Shown here: positions 35,313-45,699 of the stretch, in pieces
Layout: the number at the start of each line of letters is the position of its first letter
How positions within the stretch are numbered: the first letter of the stretch is position 1
Source: Symsagittifera roscoffensis
Taxonomy: Eukaryota > Xenacoelomorpha > Acoela > Convolutidae
Direction: 5' to 3'
DNA length: 64,000 nt
Assembly (NCBI RefSeq): GCF_963678635.1
Contig: NC_087064.1
Coordinates: 66,953,548 to 67,017,547, forward strand
Notes under the pieces: model-generated
The model's database searches: none
Told to the model about the DNA's origin: nothing
The model's input: the letters and a program-made list of their open reading frames with translations, nothing else
Program-made: the position numbers and the translations under genes

Positions 35313-35777
35313 ATACTGTATTTCGTTCCTGCAAGATGAGAATAATCAAAAATTTTTATTATTTTAAGGCCTCCATTTTTAGCGGCGGGCTGACCCAAAG
35401 TTTTTTCAAAAAGTTAATATACTAATTTTGAGGGAAGCGCGCGTGCCGAAAAAACGCTACGTTTGGTCAAAATTTTCCAAAAAGTGCTTAACAATGCTTT
35501 TTTGGTGTTTTTTTTCAAAATTAGCTTGCTGCAGAAAATTTGGTCAAAATCGGATCTTTATAGTAGTGGTTTGGCAGAGCTCAGAAAAACAATTTGGTAG
35601 ACCTAAAAAATTCGACAACATTTTTGATTTTTTTTTTGATAATCCGACTCCCACGAGCCGCATATTGAAAATCCTGGATCCTTCCCCTGAATTGACCTTT
35701 TGTGTTTGGAAAATTAAAAAATTGTTTTTACATGAATTCAGTCTGGCGCAATTTTTTCTAAGGACATATAACTAACA

Positions 35778-35977
35778 NNNNNNNNNNNNNNNNNNNNNNN
35801 NNNNNNNNNNNNNNNNNNNNNNNNNNNNNNNNNNNNNNNNNNNNNNNNNNNNNNNNNNNNNNNNNNNNNNNNNNNNNNNNNNNNNNNNNNNNNNNNNNNN
35901 NNNNNNNNNNNNNNNNNNNNNNNNNNNNNNNNNNNNNNNNNNNNNNNNNNNNNNNNNNNNNNNNNNNNNNNNNNNNN
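35778..35977. other. Assembly gap (200 N)
   Basis: Exactly 200 unknown bases, the usual length for a gap of unknown size in a scaffold. Any open frame across it is meaningless. Confidence 0.99.
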
Positions 35978-36725
35978 GCTTGTTTTTCTGCGTTTAGTTC
36001 CATATTTTTGAATGATTTGATCATCTTCAATTCCGTTTTTTCGTGGCGTACTTATGTTTTTTCTGTTGAAAACAGAAAAATTTAAATTTCTATTTTTTCA
36101 ACTTGTTTTGCTAACTGGTTATGAAATCTGAATGTTCATCGCAGTATTCAAATAATAGGCTAACATAATCACTGGATAATCGACTATGTCGCGTTTTGAA
36201 TTTGGTGTGACAAAAAATAAGGATCGGCTTTTGATTTTGCATTTAAAAAAGTGTCGAAAAGCACTAATTGTTCATTTTAATTCTGTCTGTCCGAACTTTT
36301 TGCTGCTAATTTTACAGCTAAATTTGCAATAGATACAAACATTAAAGTTAGACCAATTGATAGAAACATTTGTTTTGGGTATTCATATTGCGTTAAATAT
36401 ATGACGGTTTTCAAACTTGAATGAATCAGACTTACTGCTGTACTTATGCATCGATTTTGTTTGAACCTTTTGTCAATTTTCTAACCAAAGAGTAGCTACT
36501 TGTAATCATTTTTTGACAATTATGTATACAGTGAGTATATTAACAAAGTTTTATCTTCGCAACTAGACTAATGAGAAGCCAAAAAGCAAGAATTTCGCTA
36601 TTTTTTGTCGTCTATGTTGCAATCAAACATTATTAAGATCTTACTTTCTCATGAGCTTAAAAACTGTGGTATCAATTTGTAAATTTCTCATATCATAAAT
36701 TATCGGCTCGCAGAACGTTTCATTT
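35978..36725. other. Non-coding 3' flank of the trefoil-aerolysin gene
   Basis: There is AT-rich sequence without coding frames. The 3' untranslated region of the gene at 36726-38114 must lie here; I cannot fix its polyadenylation site. Confidence 0.45.
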
Positions 36726-38114
36726 TTAATGCCAGTTCAATTTGCTCCGTCTAAACCTCATCATCCTCGATTTTTTGTCATGGTCCAAACTCGATTCCTC
36801 GTCTATACTTGATTCGGCATCTTCTAATGCCGATTCCACATCATCTAGCACCAATTCGTCGTCATCTAAATTAGCTTCCTCGTCATCGACTAAATTTGTC
36901 TCTCCATCCAACTCCGGCTCTACTTGCTGAATCTTCGGATCTGATTCGATTATGTCAGTTGTTTCCACCTGAACAATTTCGTCAGCGGAGCCATCTTCCC
37001 CCTCGGGTATCTGATCAGTCGGCAAGGGCACTGCTTCGCCGACAAATACTCCGATGTTAAAAATTTGGGTTCCGCTGTACAACCCTCGAACGTACTGCGA
37101 GGATGATTTGCCAGTTTTGAAATCCTGCCTCAAAATAGCATTAAAAGGAACTCGAAACCAACCCTCATTTGCAGTTATCTTCAGCATTTTGTAAGACATT
37201 GGGGGTACGGTCACCTCTTCTTCTTGAACTACTTCGTTTATTTTGTAGCTGAATTCACGCCAGTTCGTTAAAATTGAAACGTAATCGCTCAGTTCCAGAT
37301 GATCTCCAGTGAAAATGGGTTTCTTCAACGTGATCTCAGTTTCTTTCGGAGCAACGAATCCTTCCCAGTCGTCAAATTTGAAGCTCTCCTTAATTTGGTA
37401 ACTTATATCAACGTTGTTCACAGCTTCATGATCGGCCAAGTTGTGAACTTCGTCAGATGCCAAAGTCATCGGCAAGTTCTCACGCACTTCGTTGCCTTCG
37501 AGGTCAAATTGAACATCCTCCATTCGTTGATACTCTATAAAACTAACATCCAGCAAGATTTCCCAAGGAATCATTTCAGAAGGGTGGAGTTTAATGCTAG
37601 TATGTGTCAAATCTGAGTTGAAGTTCAGAGATTGGCTTTTTCGATCGCCATCGTTGGCCGATCTAATAGACCACAAGCCGTTCGTTTGATCTTTTGTAAT
37701 CGACCAGAAGGACTGGTAGTCTCCGTCCAGATAAACATGTCCATTTCGGTGCGACAGCATCGCATCGCACGACTCTGCTCTTGGTTCCTTGTCGCAACCC
37801 TCTTTCGAAACTATTTGGTAGACTCCTCCTTCAAACGGAGTGATTTCCCACAAGGCTGCGTTTTCCCGTGAGAGTATAACTTCGTGTAAAATATCTTCAG
37901 ACTCGGTTTCGGTTTCAGTCAGTGCCAAAGATTCATCGCATCTAGAGTCTTTCAATAGACATCCCCATTTACTGCGAATTACATACACCCCATAAGGGAC
38001 GTAAGCTTGATTCTTTTTGATCGGAAGCAGTGCTTCTGAATCTGAAGACCGAACAAGGTCCCAACTTAAAAACAATACAACTAAAATAGACGGGATTTGG
38101 AGCTTGGTTGACAT
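36726..38114 (-). CDS. Secreted beta-trefoil-like / aerolysin-like protein
   Basis: A complete 462-residue, intronless frame. Residues 1-23 form a signal peptide (IPSILVVLFLSWDLV). Residues 38-190 show three related blocks ending in a Trp-hydrophobic pattern (LWEITPFEGGVYQI, FWSITKDQTNGLWSI, IPWEILL), the layout of a three-fold beta-trefoil, with close Cys pairs at 51/59 and 107/116. Residues 195-365 fit the ETX/MTX2-Natterin aerolysin module: alternating strands, VTVPPMSYKMLKI, then FRVPFNAILRQDF and LYSGTQIFNIGVFVGEAVPL. Residues 366-448 are an Asp/Glu-rich tail, then a basic end with MRFRR. Family members bind glycans and oligomerise into pores in defence or venom, but many are non-toxic; function here is inferred. 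ATG 38114 is chosen because the signal peptide starts there. Confidence 0.72.
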   Translation of the reverse strand: MSTKLQIPSILVVLFLSWDLVRSSDSEALLPIKKNQAYVPYGVYVIRSKWGCLLKDSRCDESLALTETETESEDILHEVILSRENAALWEITPFEGGVYQIVSKEGCDKEPRAESCDAMLSHRNGHVYLDGDYQSFWSITKDQTNGLWSIRSANDGDRKSQSLNFNSDLTHTSIKLHPSEMIPWEILLDVSFIEYQRMEDVQFDLEGNEVRENLPMTLASDEVHNLADHEAVNNVDISYQIKESFKFDDWEGFVAPKETEITLKKPIFTGDHLELSDYVSILTNWREFSYKINEVVQEEEVTVPPMSYKMLKITANEGWFRVPFNAILRQDFKTGKSSSQYVRGLYSGTQIFNIGVFVGEAVPLPTDQIPEGEDGSADEIVQVETTDIIESDPKIQQVEPELDGETNLVDDEEANLDDDELVLDDVESALEDAESSIDEESSLDHDKKSRMMRFRRSKLNWH

Positions 38115-38364
38115 TTCCTGCTAACTAATGGTTGCACGTAGTCTCGAACTTTCAGAATTGATCGAATGAGAGTTTCTAAAGAAAGCAAAAATATGCGTCA
38201 AATGACCTTGAATTGACTGGTTTGCAATTGAACAGTCTAGATTTTCAGAGCCGGAAGGTTATTCAATTTCGCCGAAAGCAAAATACCATTTGCAAATCAT
38301 AGCCAATTATTTATGTTGGTATATTTCAGTTTGACTCAAATGGTTTGGAATGCTATCTAAAAAT
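38115..38364. other. 5' flank of the trefoil-aerolysin gene
   Basis: On the minus strand TTAGTTAGCAG lies 3 bases before the start ATG and could be a splice acceptor for a 5' untranslated exon. I see no convincing TATA box, so the promoter cannot be placed. Confidence 0.25.
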
Positions 38365-38448
38365 CTCCGGCAAAAATTGCCAGTTAAAAAGTCGAAATTT
38401 GTCGCGAAAAAGAATCACCCCGCGCACAAATATTACGTCACTTCTCGA
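38365..38448 (+). repeat. End fragment of the structured repeat
   Basis: AGTTAAAAAGTCGAAATTTGTC then ATCACCCCGCGCACAAATAT matches the last 90 bases of the ~530-bp family; the terminal hairpin is lost. Confidence 0.7.
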
Positions 38449-38504
38449 AAACTATGCTCGGTTTTTTAATTCAGACCAATTTCAAATGGAATTTTTGCTT
38501 CCTC

Positions 38505-38565
38505 GGGGGGGATTGAGCCCTGGATCTGCGTTGGCCCAGCCGGTTGCGCACACCACTATACCCGC
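38505..38565 (-). repeat. tRNA-like sequence (possible SINE head or tRNA relic)
   Basis: On the minus strand TATAGTGGTGTGCGCAAC resembles an internal A box, and GGGCTCAATCC, 27 bases further on, resembles a B box (GGTTCRANNCC) with a partly paired T arm. The acceptor stem cannot be closed, so it is not a working tRNA. It may derive from a tRNA-related SINE; no tail repeat is clear. Confidence 0.35.
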
Positions 38566-38572
38566 ATTGAAA

Positions 38573-39479
38573 TATCATGAATACTAATAGATCATTTTGT
38601 TTTGTCAGTAAATAAAAAACTTAAAAAATATTTTAATCGATTAAGCACGGATAAACTTATTTTGACAATTAATATAATCTATTTCAATCCATTATAAGGG
38701 ATTATTTTACTTTTTTCATAAGTTTCATACAGTGCAGTGTTTTCACAAATTGGAATTTGTTTTTGATTTACCATCCGTTTTATTAGAAAAAAGCATAAAT
38801 GAGACTTACTTTGGCTAACTTTTTCCCTTAACAATTTTAAATTTTGTATGTCTGGCAATGCAAGAGAATTTGCCACATCGAGGAATAATTTTGCTCTCTC
38901 CTTAGAGCGTGCATAAAGTAGTACAACAGTATCCCCAGCATTTCACCAAAATTGAATGCAATTGAAATTGTTTTCATGGCTGAACTATTTTTTATTCAAT
39001 CCAAATACGCAGATTCGTGTACATATCTACTATAGTGGTCACCAACTTAGTCAACACTTTAGCAAGACTGTTCTTTTCAAGTAAAAGTCCTGAGTAAATT
39101 AAATTTCGTCTACTTTAACTGTGATATTATGGTTAAAATGTAAAGTGTGCGAATATAACTACTTTTGAAAAAGTTGATTATTTTCGCCTAAGTTATCCTA
39201 GAAAATAATGTAATTATCCCAATGTACCCTGTGATAATATATAAAATCTAGCAGAAAAATTTTAGCCAGCCTCGATTTAAGATAGAAAAAAAATTTTCGG
39301 CTCGTTGAATTTTTTTTTAAATTTAACTTAAAATCAAAATAAATTGGTTTCGAATGGTGCAAGGAAAAGTTTTTCGTTGCTTGTTCACAGTTTTCATCCT
39401 GTGTTTTTATCTGCAAACATCTCATATTCTTCGAAATAATATGCAAATGGTGTCGAAATTCTAATATCATAGGAGTCAG
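38573..39479. other. Non-coding spacer
   Basis: AT-rich, with no recognisable feature up to the 3' end of RLE element A. Confidence 0.45.
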
Positions 39480-39519
39480 TTATGCGCGATGAAAGCCCCA
39501 GTTAACAGCGTGTGAATAT

Positions 39520-40428
39520 TTAGAATGCCATTCCAATTGTGTAACCGTCCTCAATGCCGAGGGATCGCCATTTGGATCTTGTGCCTTTGATGCAAATGTT
39601 GGTTGCTCTTAGTATAGCGAATGAAATTCTACATCTCACCCAGCACATAACATGACTATATGGGCGGTCCCATTTTGATGCCAGACCATCTGCTAGTCGT
39701 TTGAGGAAAAACGTGAACTCCGGTGCCAAAACACCATCTATTGAAGTGAGAAGTGGAGTGAAAGACATGTGCTTTTCTTCACAAGCTGGTCCATACTTAT
39801 TTTTTTTCTCAATCTCTGCAGTTTTCAGTACATTCATGGGATTGCGGTTTTGGTAAGACGGAGCGTCAGTGTCTGTAACACGGATGTCGAACGACGCAGC
39901 CGACTGTCTATCCCAAACCCCACGAGCTGAAAGATCTGCAATTAGTGCCGGGGTTCCATTTTCTACATCTGGTTCTTTTACGACAGGTTCTCTTCTCACA
40001 TCCTTCCACAAAATTGAAGCAAGATCGCCCACTGCGTCTCTTAATTCGTTGTGTCGTAGTGTTACCAGTCCGCCCTTCTCGCAAGAAAGTGCATGCTGTA
40101 AGTCAAAATCTTGTTGACATCCATCGCATTTCGAGAAAGAACGTTTGAGTGGTTTTCTGTACCTGACACATAGAGCGTCTCTGAACTCTGTGGCTGACAA
40201 ATCAAAACTATCTTTCAACAAGGGCAGCGAAATTAGCCACAAGGAACAGTTGTTGTCGATTATTCTCCGGATCGCTCGTTTCTGATCTGCTGGTAAAACT
40301 GCAAGCAATTCATCGAGTTTATTTTTGTCCACAGCATTTTGTTTCTCCTCGTGGTTTTTTCTTGCTTCTCTCATCTTTGTTTTGTGTAGAGTTTGGTCGA
40401 AATCATCTTGGAGAAGGATCGAACTCAC
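39520..40428 (-). pseudogene. Restriction-like endonuclease domain, RLE element A
   Basis: The 302-codon frame follows RT. It has CDGCQQDFDLQHALSC (a CX2CX8HX4C zinc knuckle), then LRHNELRDAVGDLA, a conserved RHN block, and the endonuclease core ADLSARGVWDRQSAASFDIR, with acidic residues spaced as in PD-(D/E)XK enzymes and AEIEKKNKY after it. The family nicks the target and primes reverse transcription there. The upstream part of the same frame is cut off from RT by a TGA at about 40447. The C-terminal end is intact here, unlike copy B. Confidence 0.75.
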
Positions 40429-40659
40429 GAGACAGTCGGTTGCTTCACGTCAAGTGGAAAATGCTAGTTCGGCACCTTCTATTGGATTTCGCACACCTAG
40501 TCCCCCTCTTTTGACAGGAAGTGAATACAAAACACGATCTGAGTGTGTGACACTAGAAGTTCCTAGTAAGCTTGGCAAAAAGTTTTCTTCCAACATTTTC
40601 TCGAGAGGAGCAAACAACTGCGACGTATCTTTGACTACTCTCTGGGCAAAATTCCATTC

Positions 40660-41904
40660 TCATTGCAGTGATCTTGTTAATCCAACTAAAGCAGCTTGAG
40701 GTTCTTTTTCTGCCACTTTGGACAACTCGCCAAGACAATCCAGCCCTTCTTGGACCTTTTTTAAAGTGAAACGAATTTTGCTTTTATCAGAGCCAATAAA
40801 TCCACCCAAATATCTTCTACCTTCAACTATTCTGATGCCGAACCTGTCAAACAATTGATGAACTTTTTCAACAAAATTCGGGTGAACAACCAAATAACTT
40901 TTGCTTGGCTCGGGGTAATAGCCATTTTTCGGGCCGTTTTCAGTCAAAGATGACAACCATTCAACCAGGTTTTCTAGTGCGCCGAGAGCTCCCGAATCAT
41001 CTGCATACCATGTTTGTAAATACTTATCTCGGTCTTTGAGTGATTCAATCAATGGCATCAATGAAACACCATAGAATAACATCGCTAGTGGATCACCCTG
41101 TGTAGTGCCTTCACTAGTGAAAAGAAGATCTGTCGTTCCTGCAACAATTAGCGGCGCATACCCTCTATAAGTGCAGAAAAGAAATCGTGAGCACCTTGGC
41201 CAAAGTATTCTAGCATTCCAAAGAGCCGTTTCCCTGTTCAATGCATTGAATGCATTTGAGGCATCCATCAGTAGAAGAACATGTCCGTCCTCTTTGGTGC
41301 TATTAAACAACTCCTCCACTGCGTGTACAGCTCCTTCTATTCCTGCTTTCACACCACAAGCTAGTTGTTGAGATCCACAGGTTTCTTCGAGATCTTTTTT
41401 GGTCGCTTCGGCCATACATTTACACATTATTCTTCGCAAACACTCACCTATGCCAATGGGTCTAACTCCGGGGCACTTGTCCAAAGCGATCAGACGATCT
41501 GACATCAATGCTCGTATTTGGTTCCATGGAATAATTTCGTTTGCTATCTTTGTGATCAGCGCTGCCACTACGTCTCTCAAAGCCGAATTATGTCCTCCAA
41601 ATCGAAGAAATGCGTCTTTCCAGTGTTCCGAATCTGTTCCTGAAGGTCCGGCTCCACCGTGCATTGACCTCGCAAATTTTTCTATATAAGAAAAAGTGAT
41701 GGTTACTGTTTCTAACTCAGGCAAGCTGTCTATTAGTATTCTTGCTTCTTCTTTTGACTGTTTTGCTACGGGATGTTTTTCTTTCAGAATGTCAATGACT
41801 AATTTTCTTGTTTTTGTTGTGGAATCAATAACTTCGTCATTTGGATGGAGCAAACCTCCGCCAGATCTGCTTGTCAGCCAACCAGGCTTGTCAGCTGAAT
41901 ACAA
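40660..41904 (-). pseudogene. Reverse transcriptase domain, RLE element A
   Basis: The 414-codon frame carries LLLMDASNAFNALNRETALW (motif A), TSEGTTQGDPLAMLFYGVSL (motif B), TWYADDSGALG (catalytic YADD) and GRRYLGGFIGSDKSKIRF (motif D/E region), the order of non-LTR RT. Catalytic residues are intact. It ends in TGA just after LVGLTRSLQ, while the homologous frame carries on (EWNFAQRVV, then KRGGLGVRNP). The same TGA is in copy B. The ATG at 41904 is an artefact of an upstream deletion. Confidence 0.85.
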
Positions 41905-42023
41905 GAAGTCGTTCTGAACATTTGTTTTGGTTCAATCGGCAGACTTCTTTCGTTAAAAGATCAACGTATTTACAGCCAATGTTTCCCCCGGGAATAAATA
42001 CAGTTTGCCTTGGAGGTTCACAC

Positions 42024-42548
42024 TCACAGTCCATCTGTTCCCCATTCAATTTCTTGAACTTCCTTAGATATGTCGAGAGACCCTACAAAGGCGTCAAACA
42101 AACAGTTTGTGATGTTTTCTGTAATGGGTACGACAGGATAATGGTCTTGCTCGCTGAGGGTCATAACACGAAGCTGTTGAGTCGCCCCAGTATGTAACTC
42201 TTCATTTTCTATTTCGTCTTCGGTTTCGTTGTATGAATCCTCTTGTTCATCGTCACTAACTCTCTGCGACGCAGAAACGGAGTCCTCATTTGGATTTTCT
42301 TCCGAGTGATCACGAAAACCAAAATAAGACGGCGGTCTTATCGCTCTGTCGCTTCTCCTCATCATTTCGTGTCGGGGTTGACAAACTCCTGAATAGTTGC
42401 AATAGTTGCGATAGTTGCTATTGTTGCAATAGTTACAATAGTTGCAATTGTTACAATAGTTGCAATATTTGCAATAGTTGCAATAGTTGTCAATGTTGTT
42501 GTGGTTGTTGTTGTTTTGTTTTTTTCCTTTTCTTTTTTTGTTTAACAA
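42024..42548 (-). pseudogene. N-terminal ORF with Asn/Tyr/Cys repeat, RLE element A
   Basis: The 174-codon frame starts with a basic stretch and Asn run, then repeated NYC/NNC triplets (42397-42500) and an acidic middle (DDEQEDSYNETEDEIENEEL). It ends at a stop where a second frame takes over with NGEQMDCECEPPRQTGF leading into RT. The same switch occurs in copy B, so it is either a natural frameshift site or an inherited mutation. Nucleic-acid binding is a guess. No zinc finger is clear. Confidence 0.55.
42397..42500. repeat. GTTGCAATA 9-bp repeat (encodes Asn-Tyr-Cys)
   Basis: About eleven units of GTTGCAATA variants lie within the N-terminal coding frame of element A. The plus strand reads Cys/Ser/Asn runs, which are only the shadow. 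Confidence 0.85.
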
Positions 42549-42757
42549 GACACGTGCTAAAGCTCGTTGAATTTTGGTTTAGTTTTCAATGTTCAAAAAT
42601 ACGAGCGTACTTGTTGAGCAAAATTGACAAAAAAACAAACGCGCACAAACTCGGTCATAATTGGATATTGAACCAAAAAAGTTAAGTCAAAATCCAATTG
42701 AAAAACAAGCACAGACGATTATAATTAAAAGGATAATAGCCGGTTGCTGAGCAAGAA

Positions 42758-42862
42758 GCACAAAATATTCTGACCACCTTCTTTAAATATCAAAAACATT
42801 CACTATATATATTGAGCAAGAAGCACAGAATATTCTGACCACCTTTAAAAATCAAAAACATT
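42758..42862. repeat. GAGCAAGAAGCACAGAATATTCTGACC leader repeat, ~2 units
   Basis: Units of 60-65 bases in the 5' leader of element A, containing the palindromic AGAATATTCT. Copy B has about five units at 48050-48410, so unit number differs between the copies. Confidence 0.85.
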
Positions 42863-43385
42863 TTTTTTCATGTTTTTTTCTTCAAATAAGTGTTGTTTTT
42901 ATTGCGCGTGGTGTAATCAATTGTTCTGAAAAACCTATATCTCGGTATATTTGATAGTCGCTGTAAAATAAGTAAATCGAGCCACGGTTTTGTCGCAAAA
43001 ATCAACAGAAATGGCCAGAAAATTTCCAACCACTTTTTCGCAAAACTGGGACAACTTTGAAGACCTTTGAAAAGATATATCAATCGACTCATTCCGATGC
43101 TTATTTGGATTAAATTTTTTTGTTCAAAAACAAAATAAGCCTGCTTGCTCACCATATTCGCTCGAATTTATACCAAAAATAAAAAGTTTCAAACCTGTTT
43201 TTCTCGACACTGAGATGGCATCAGTCTGATCTATCAATCGACCCATTCCGATGACTATTGGTCGTATCTGATTCTGCGAAGAAAAAACTATAGCATATCC
43301 GAATACAAAAATCCTCCTCATTTTTCAAATGGCCGGAACAACAATGAATTTTCACCGTTGACAGCTTTGTTTTTATTAGAAAAAA

Positions 43386-44002
43386 AACATTGTTCAAAAA
43401 CATCTCAAAGACAGACAATAAAAAAGCAATGAAAGACTGTATTAGTACATTCGAAAAATTGGAGAACATTTTTGAGAAAATGAATAATGAATTTAAAATG
43501 ACCCAATGAAGTTTAATGACCCAACTTTATTAACACCAATCCCATTTAAAAAATCAATCAAAAAATAACTCTTTCCTAACTGTGAATAAACAAAATGCCA
43601 ATTCGTTTTTGAAACTAAGAATCTTCCACCATTGTTCACACCATCTGGCAAAATAGCCAAACTGTTGAAATAATTTCTACCTGAAAAAAAAACCAACAAT
43701 ACGAGACCTCAGTAAAAAAAATTCACTTCATTCATAAAAATTTTAAATGAACAACTGCTAGCGTATATATAAATACATATATCTATATACCAATTATCTA
43801 TATATGTATGCATGTATACATATACAAATACATATACATATACATATAAACATACACATACATATATATTGGAACAAAATCCACCCTGGCTTGTAAATTT
43901 GTATAATTTGAACAAGCGAAAATATTTCTGTTGTTAAAGGTTATTTTGAAATCCACTCGGAGATTAAATTTGAAACGCGAATTTTAAAAAATGCAAGAAA
44001 TC
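43386..44002. other. Stretch present only in the leader of copy A
   Basis: This is absent from copy B, where the flanks are joined directly at about 48944. It is either an insertion in A or a deletion in B. It contains the microsatellite at 43768-43872 and nothing coding. Confidence 0.7.
43768..43872. repeat. TA/CATA microsatellite
   Basis: TATATAAATACATATATC and ACATATACATATACATATA blocks for about 105 bases. Confidence 0.9.
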
Positions 44003-44820
44003 AACAAGGCTCAAAAAGAAATAAGTTTTTTAAAATTATCAAGAAACATTGTTCAATATAGCCAAAAAAACTGTTGATAAAGTGCTAATGAATGCAAGGA
44101 AACCAAAAAAAATTAATTGATTGAATCAATTTTGACCTTTTGTCTACTTTTGAATTTCGTAGAAAAAAACAATTAGCGCTCCAAACTCATAGTTTTTCAA
44201 GATACTTTGATGATTGGTACTTTTTTCATAAAATAACCCAGTTTAAGAACACTGAATAAATAGATAATTTTTTCATTTAGAAAGCGAAAAATTGATATCC
44301 GTTTTCAAAAAGATTTGAATTCAAATTGTTTGCGCTAACTAAGTGTTTATAAGTGAAGAGCAGCGTATTTTGCCTTGAATGAAAAATTAACTTGCAAAGA
44401 AATCGAAAGGCAAATTTCCAAAAGTCAGTCTTTGGCGTGATCAAACTTTAAGACTTGATGTTTCAAAAAAAAACGGGAATTAGTCATCAAGACCTAAGTT
44501 AAGTGTCCTCACAGCATTCATTGACACCAGTTCACTTATTTTAACACATAAACAGATATGGTTTTTTCTCACCACATGCCAAAGAATACAGTAACTTTTT
44601 CATTCACAGTGTCCGATTATTTGAAAACACTGACATGCGGACTAGTTAAGCCATGACAACATATTTCGTTTTTAAATTTAACTTTGCAAGACTCTTTGTT
44701 ACACTAAAGCATGAATGAGTATTTGAGGCAGAGTTGAAATTAAATGGACCAGTCTACTTTTTCGAAATCGTTTTTGAGAACGATTCAATCTTTTGTTTGG
44801 CATTGTGAATGGAACTCCTA

Positions 44821-44866
44821 AAGAGCAACCAACATTTGCATTTCCTCTGATGCAAATGTTGGTTGC
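44821..44866. repeat. 18-bp perfect inverted repeat at the B/A junction
   Basis: GAGCAACCAACATTTGCA, ten bases, then its exact reverse complement. The right arm is endonuclease coding sequence of element B (also in A at 39587-39605); the left arm is an inverted extra copy adjoining the 5' end of element A. Confidence 0.93.
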
Positions 44867-45687
44867 TCTTAGTATAGCGAATGAAATTCTACATCTCACC
44901 CAGCACATAACATGACTATATGGGCGGTCCCATTTTGATGCCAGACCATCTGCTAGTCGTTTGAGTAAAAACGTGAATTCCGGTGCCAAAACACCATCTA
45001 TTGAAGTGACAAGTGGAGTGAAAGACATGTGCTTTTCTTCACAAGCTGGTCCATACTTATTTTTTTTCTCAATCTCTGCAGTTTTCAGTACATTCATGGG
45101 ATTGCGGTTATGGTAGGCGGAGCGTCAGTGTCTGTAACACGGATGTCGAACGACGCAGCCGACTGTCTATCCCAAACCCCACGATCTGAAAAATCTGCAA
45201 TTCGTGCCGGGGTTCCATTTTCTACATCTGGTTCTTTTACGACAGGTTCTCTTTTCACATCCTTCCACAAAATTGAAGCAAGATCGCCCACTGCGTCTCT
45301 TATTTCGTTGTGTCGTAGTGTTACCCTTCCGCCCTTCTTGCAAGAAAGTGCATGCTGTAAGTCAAAATCTTGTTGACATCCATCGCATTTCGAGAAAGAA
45401 CGTTTGAGTGGTTTTCTGTACCTGACACATAGAGCGTCTCTGAACTCTGTGGCTGACAAATCAAAATTATCTTTCAACAAGGGCAGCGAAGTTAGCCACA
45501 AGGAACAGTTGTTGTCGATTATTCTCCGGATCGCTCGTTTCTGATCTGCTGGTAAAACTGCAAGCAATTCATCGAGTTTATCTTTGTCCACAGCATTTTG
45601 TTTCTCCTCGTGGTTTTTTCTTGCTTCTCTCATCTTTGTTTTGTGTAGAGTTTGGTCGAAATCATCTTGGAGAAGGATCGAACTCAC
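44867..45687 (-). pseudogene. Endonuclease domain, RLE element B (3'-truncated)
   Basis: This carries the same zinc knuckle, RHN block and endonuclease core as copy A (CDGCQQDFDLQHALSC; LRHNEIRDAVGDLA; SFDIRVTDTDAPP). A frameshift at about 45108 splits it into two open frames, 45687-45094 and 45097-44867. The last ~25 residues are missing because the copy stops at the palindrome; the frame then reads into non-element sequence. Confidence 0.72.
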
Positions 45688-45699
45688 GAGACAGTCGGT

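Larger units (their letters stand above)
39480..44815 (-). mobile_element. RLE-type non-LTR retrotransposon, copy A
   Basis: Read on the minus strand: a long 5' leader (44815-42560), an N-terminal Asn/Tyr/Cys-repeat ORF, a reverse transcriptase, a zinc knuckle and a PD-(D/E)XK-like endonuclease, ending near 39480. RT followed by a C-terminal endonuclease is the plan of R2/HERO/CRE-type elements. Copy B follows in the same direction. Two in-frame stops and a frameshift disable it, and about 250 bp are deleted near 41880 compared with copy B. Leader limits come from where copies A and B agree. Confidence 0.78.

Noticed and set aside
35758-36030. Open frame across the N run
   Set aside because: It exists only because unknown bases contain no stop codon.
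40440-40680. TGA as a reassigned sense codon
   Set aside because: In-frame TGAs occur in several elements, but at positions where Cys, Ser or other residues are expected rather than one amino acid, and host genes end normally in TAA; ordinary nonsense mutations are simpler.
42290-42685. Plus-strand Cys/Ser/Asn-rich frame
   Set aside because: It is the opposite-strand shadow of the 9-bp repeat in the RLE element ORF; the copy at 47600 repeats it only because the DNA is duplicated.
43709-43915. Minus-strand frame rich in Tyr and Val
   Set aside because: It is translation of the TA/CATA microsatellite.
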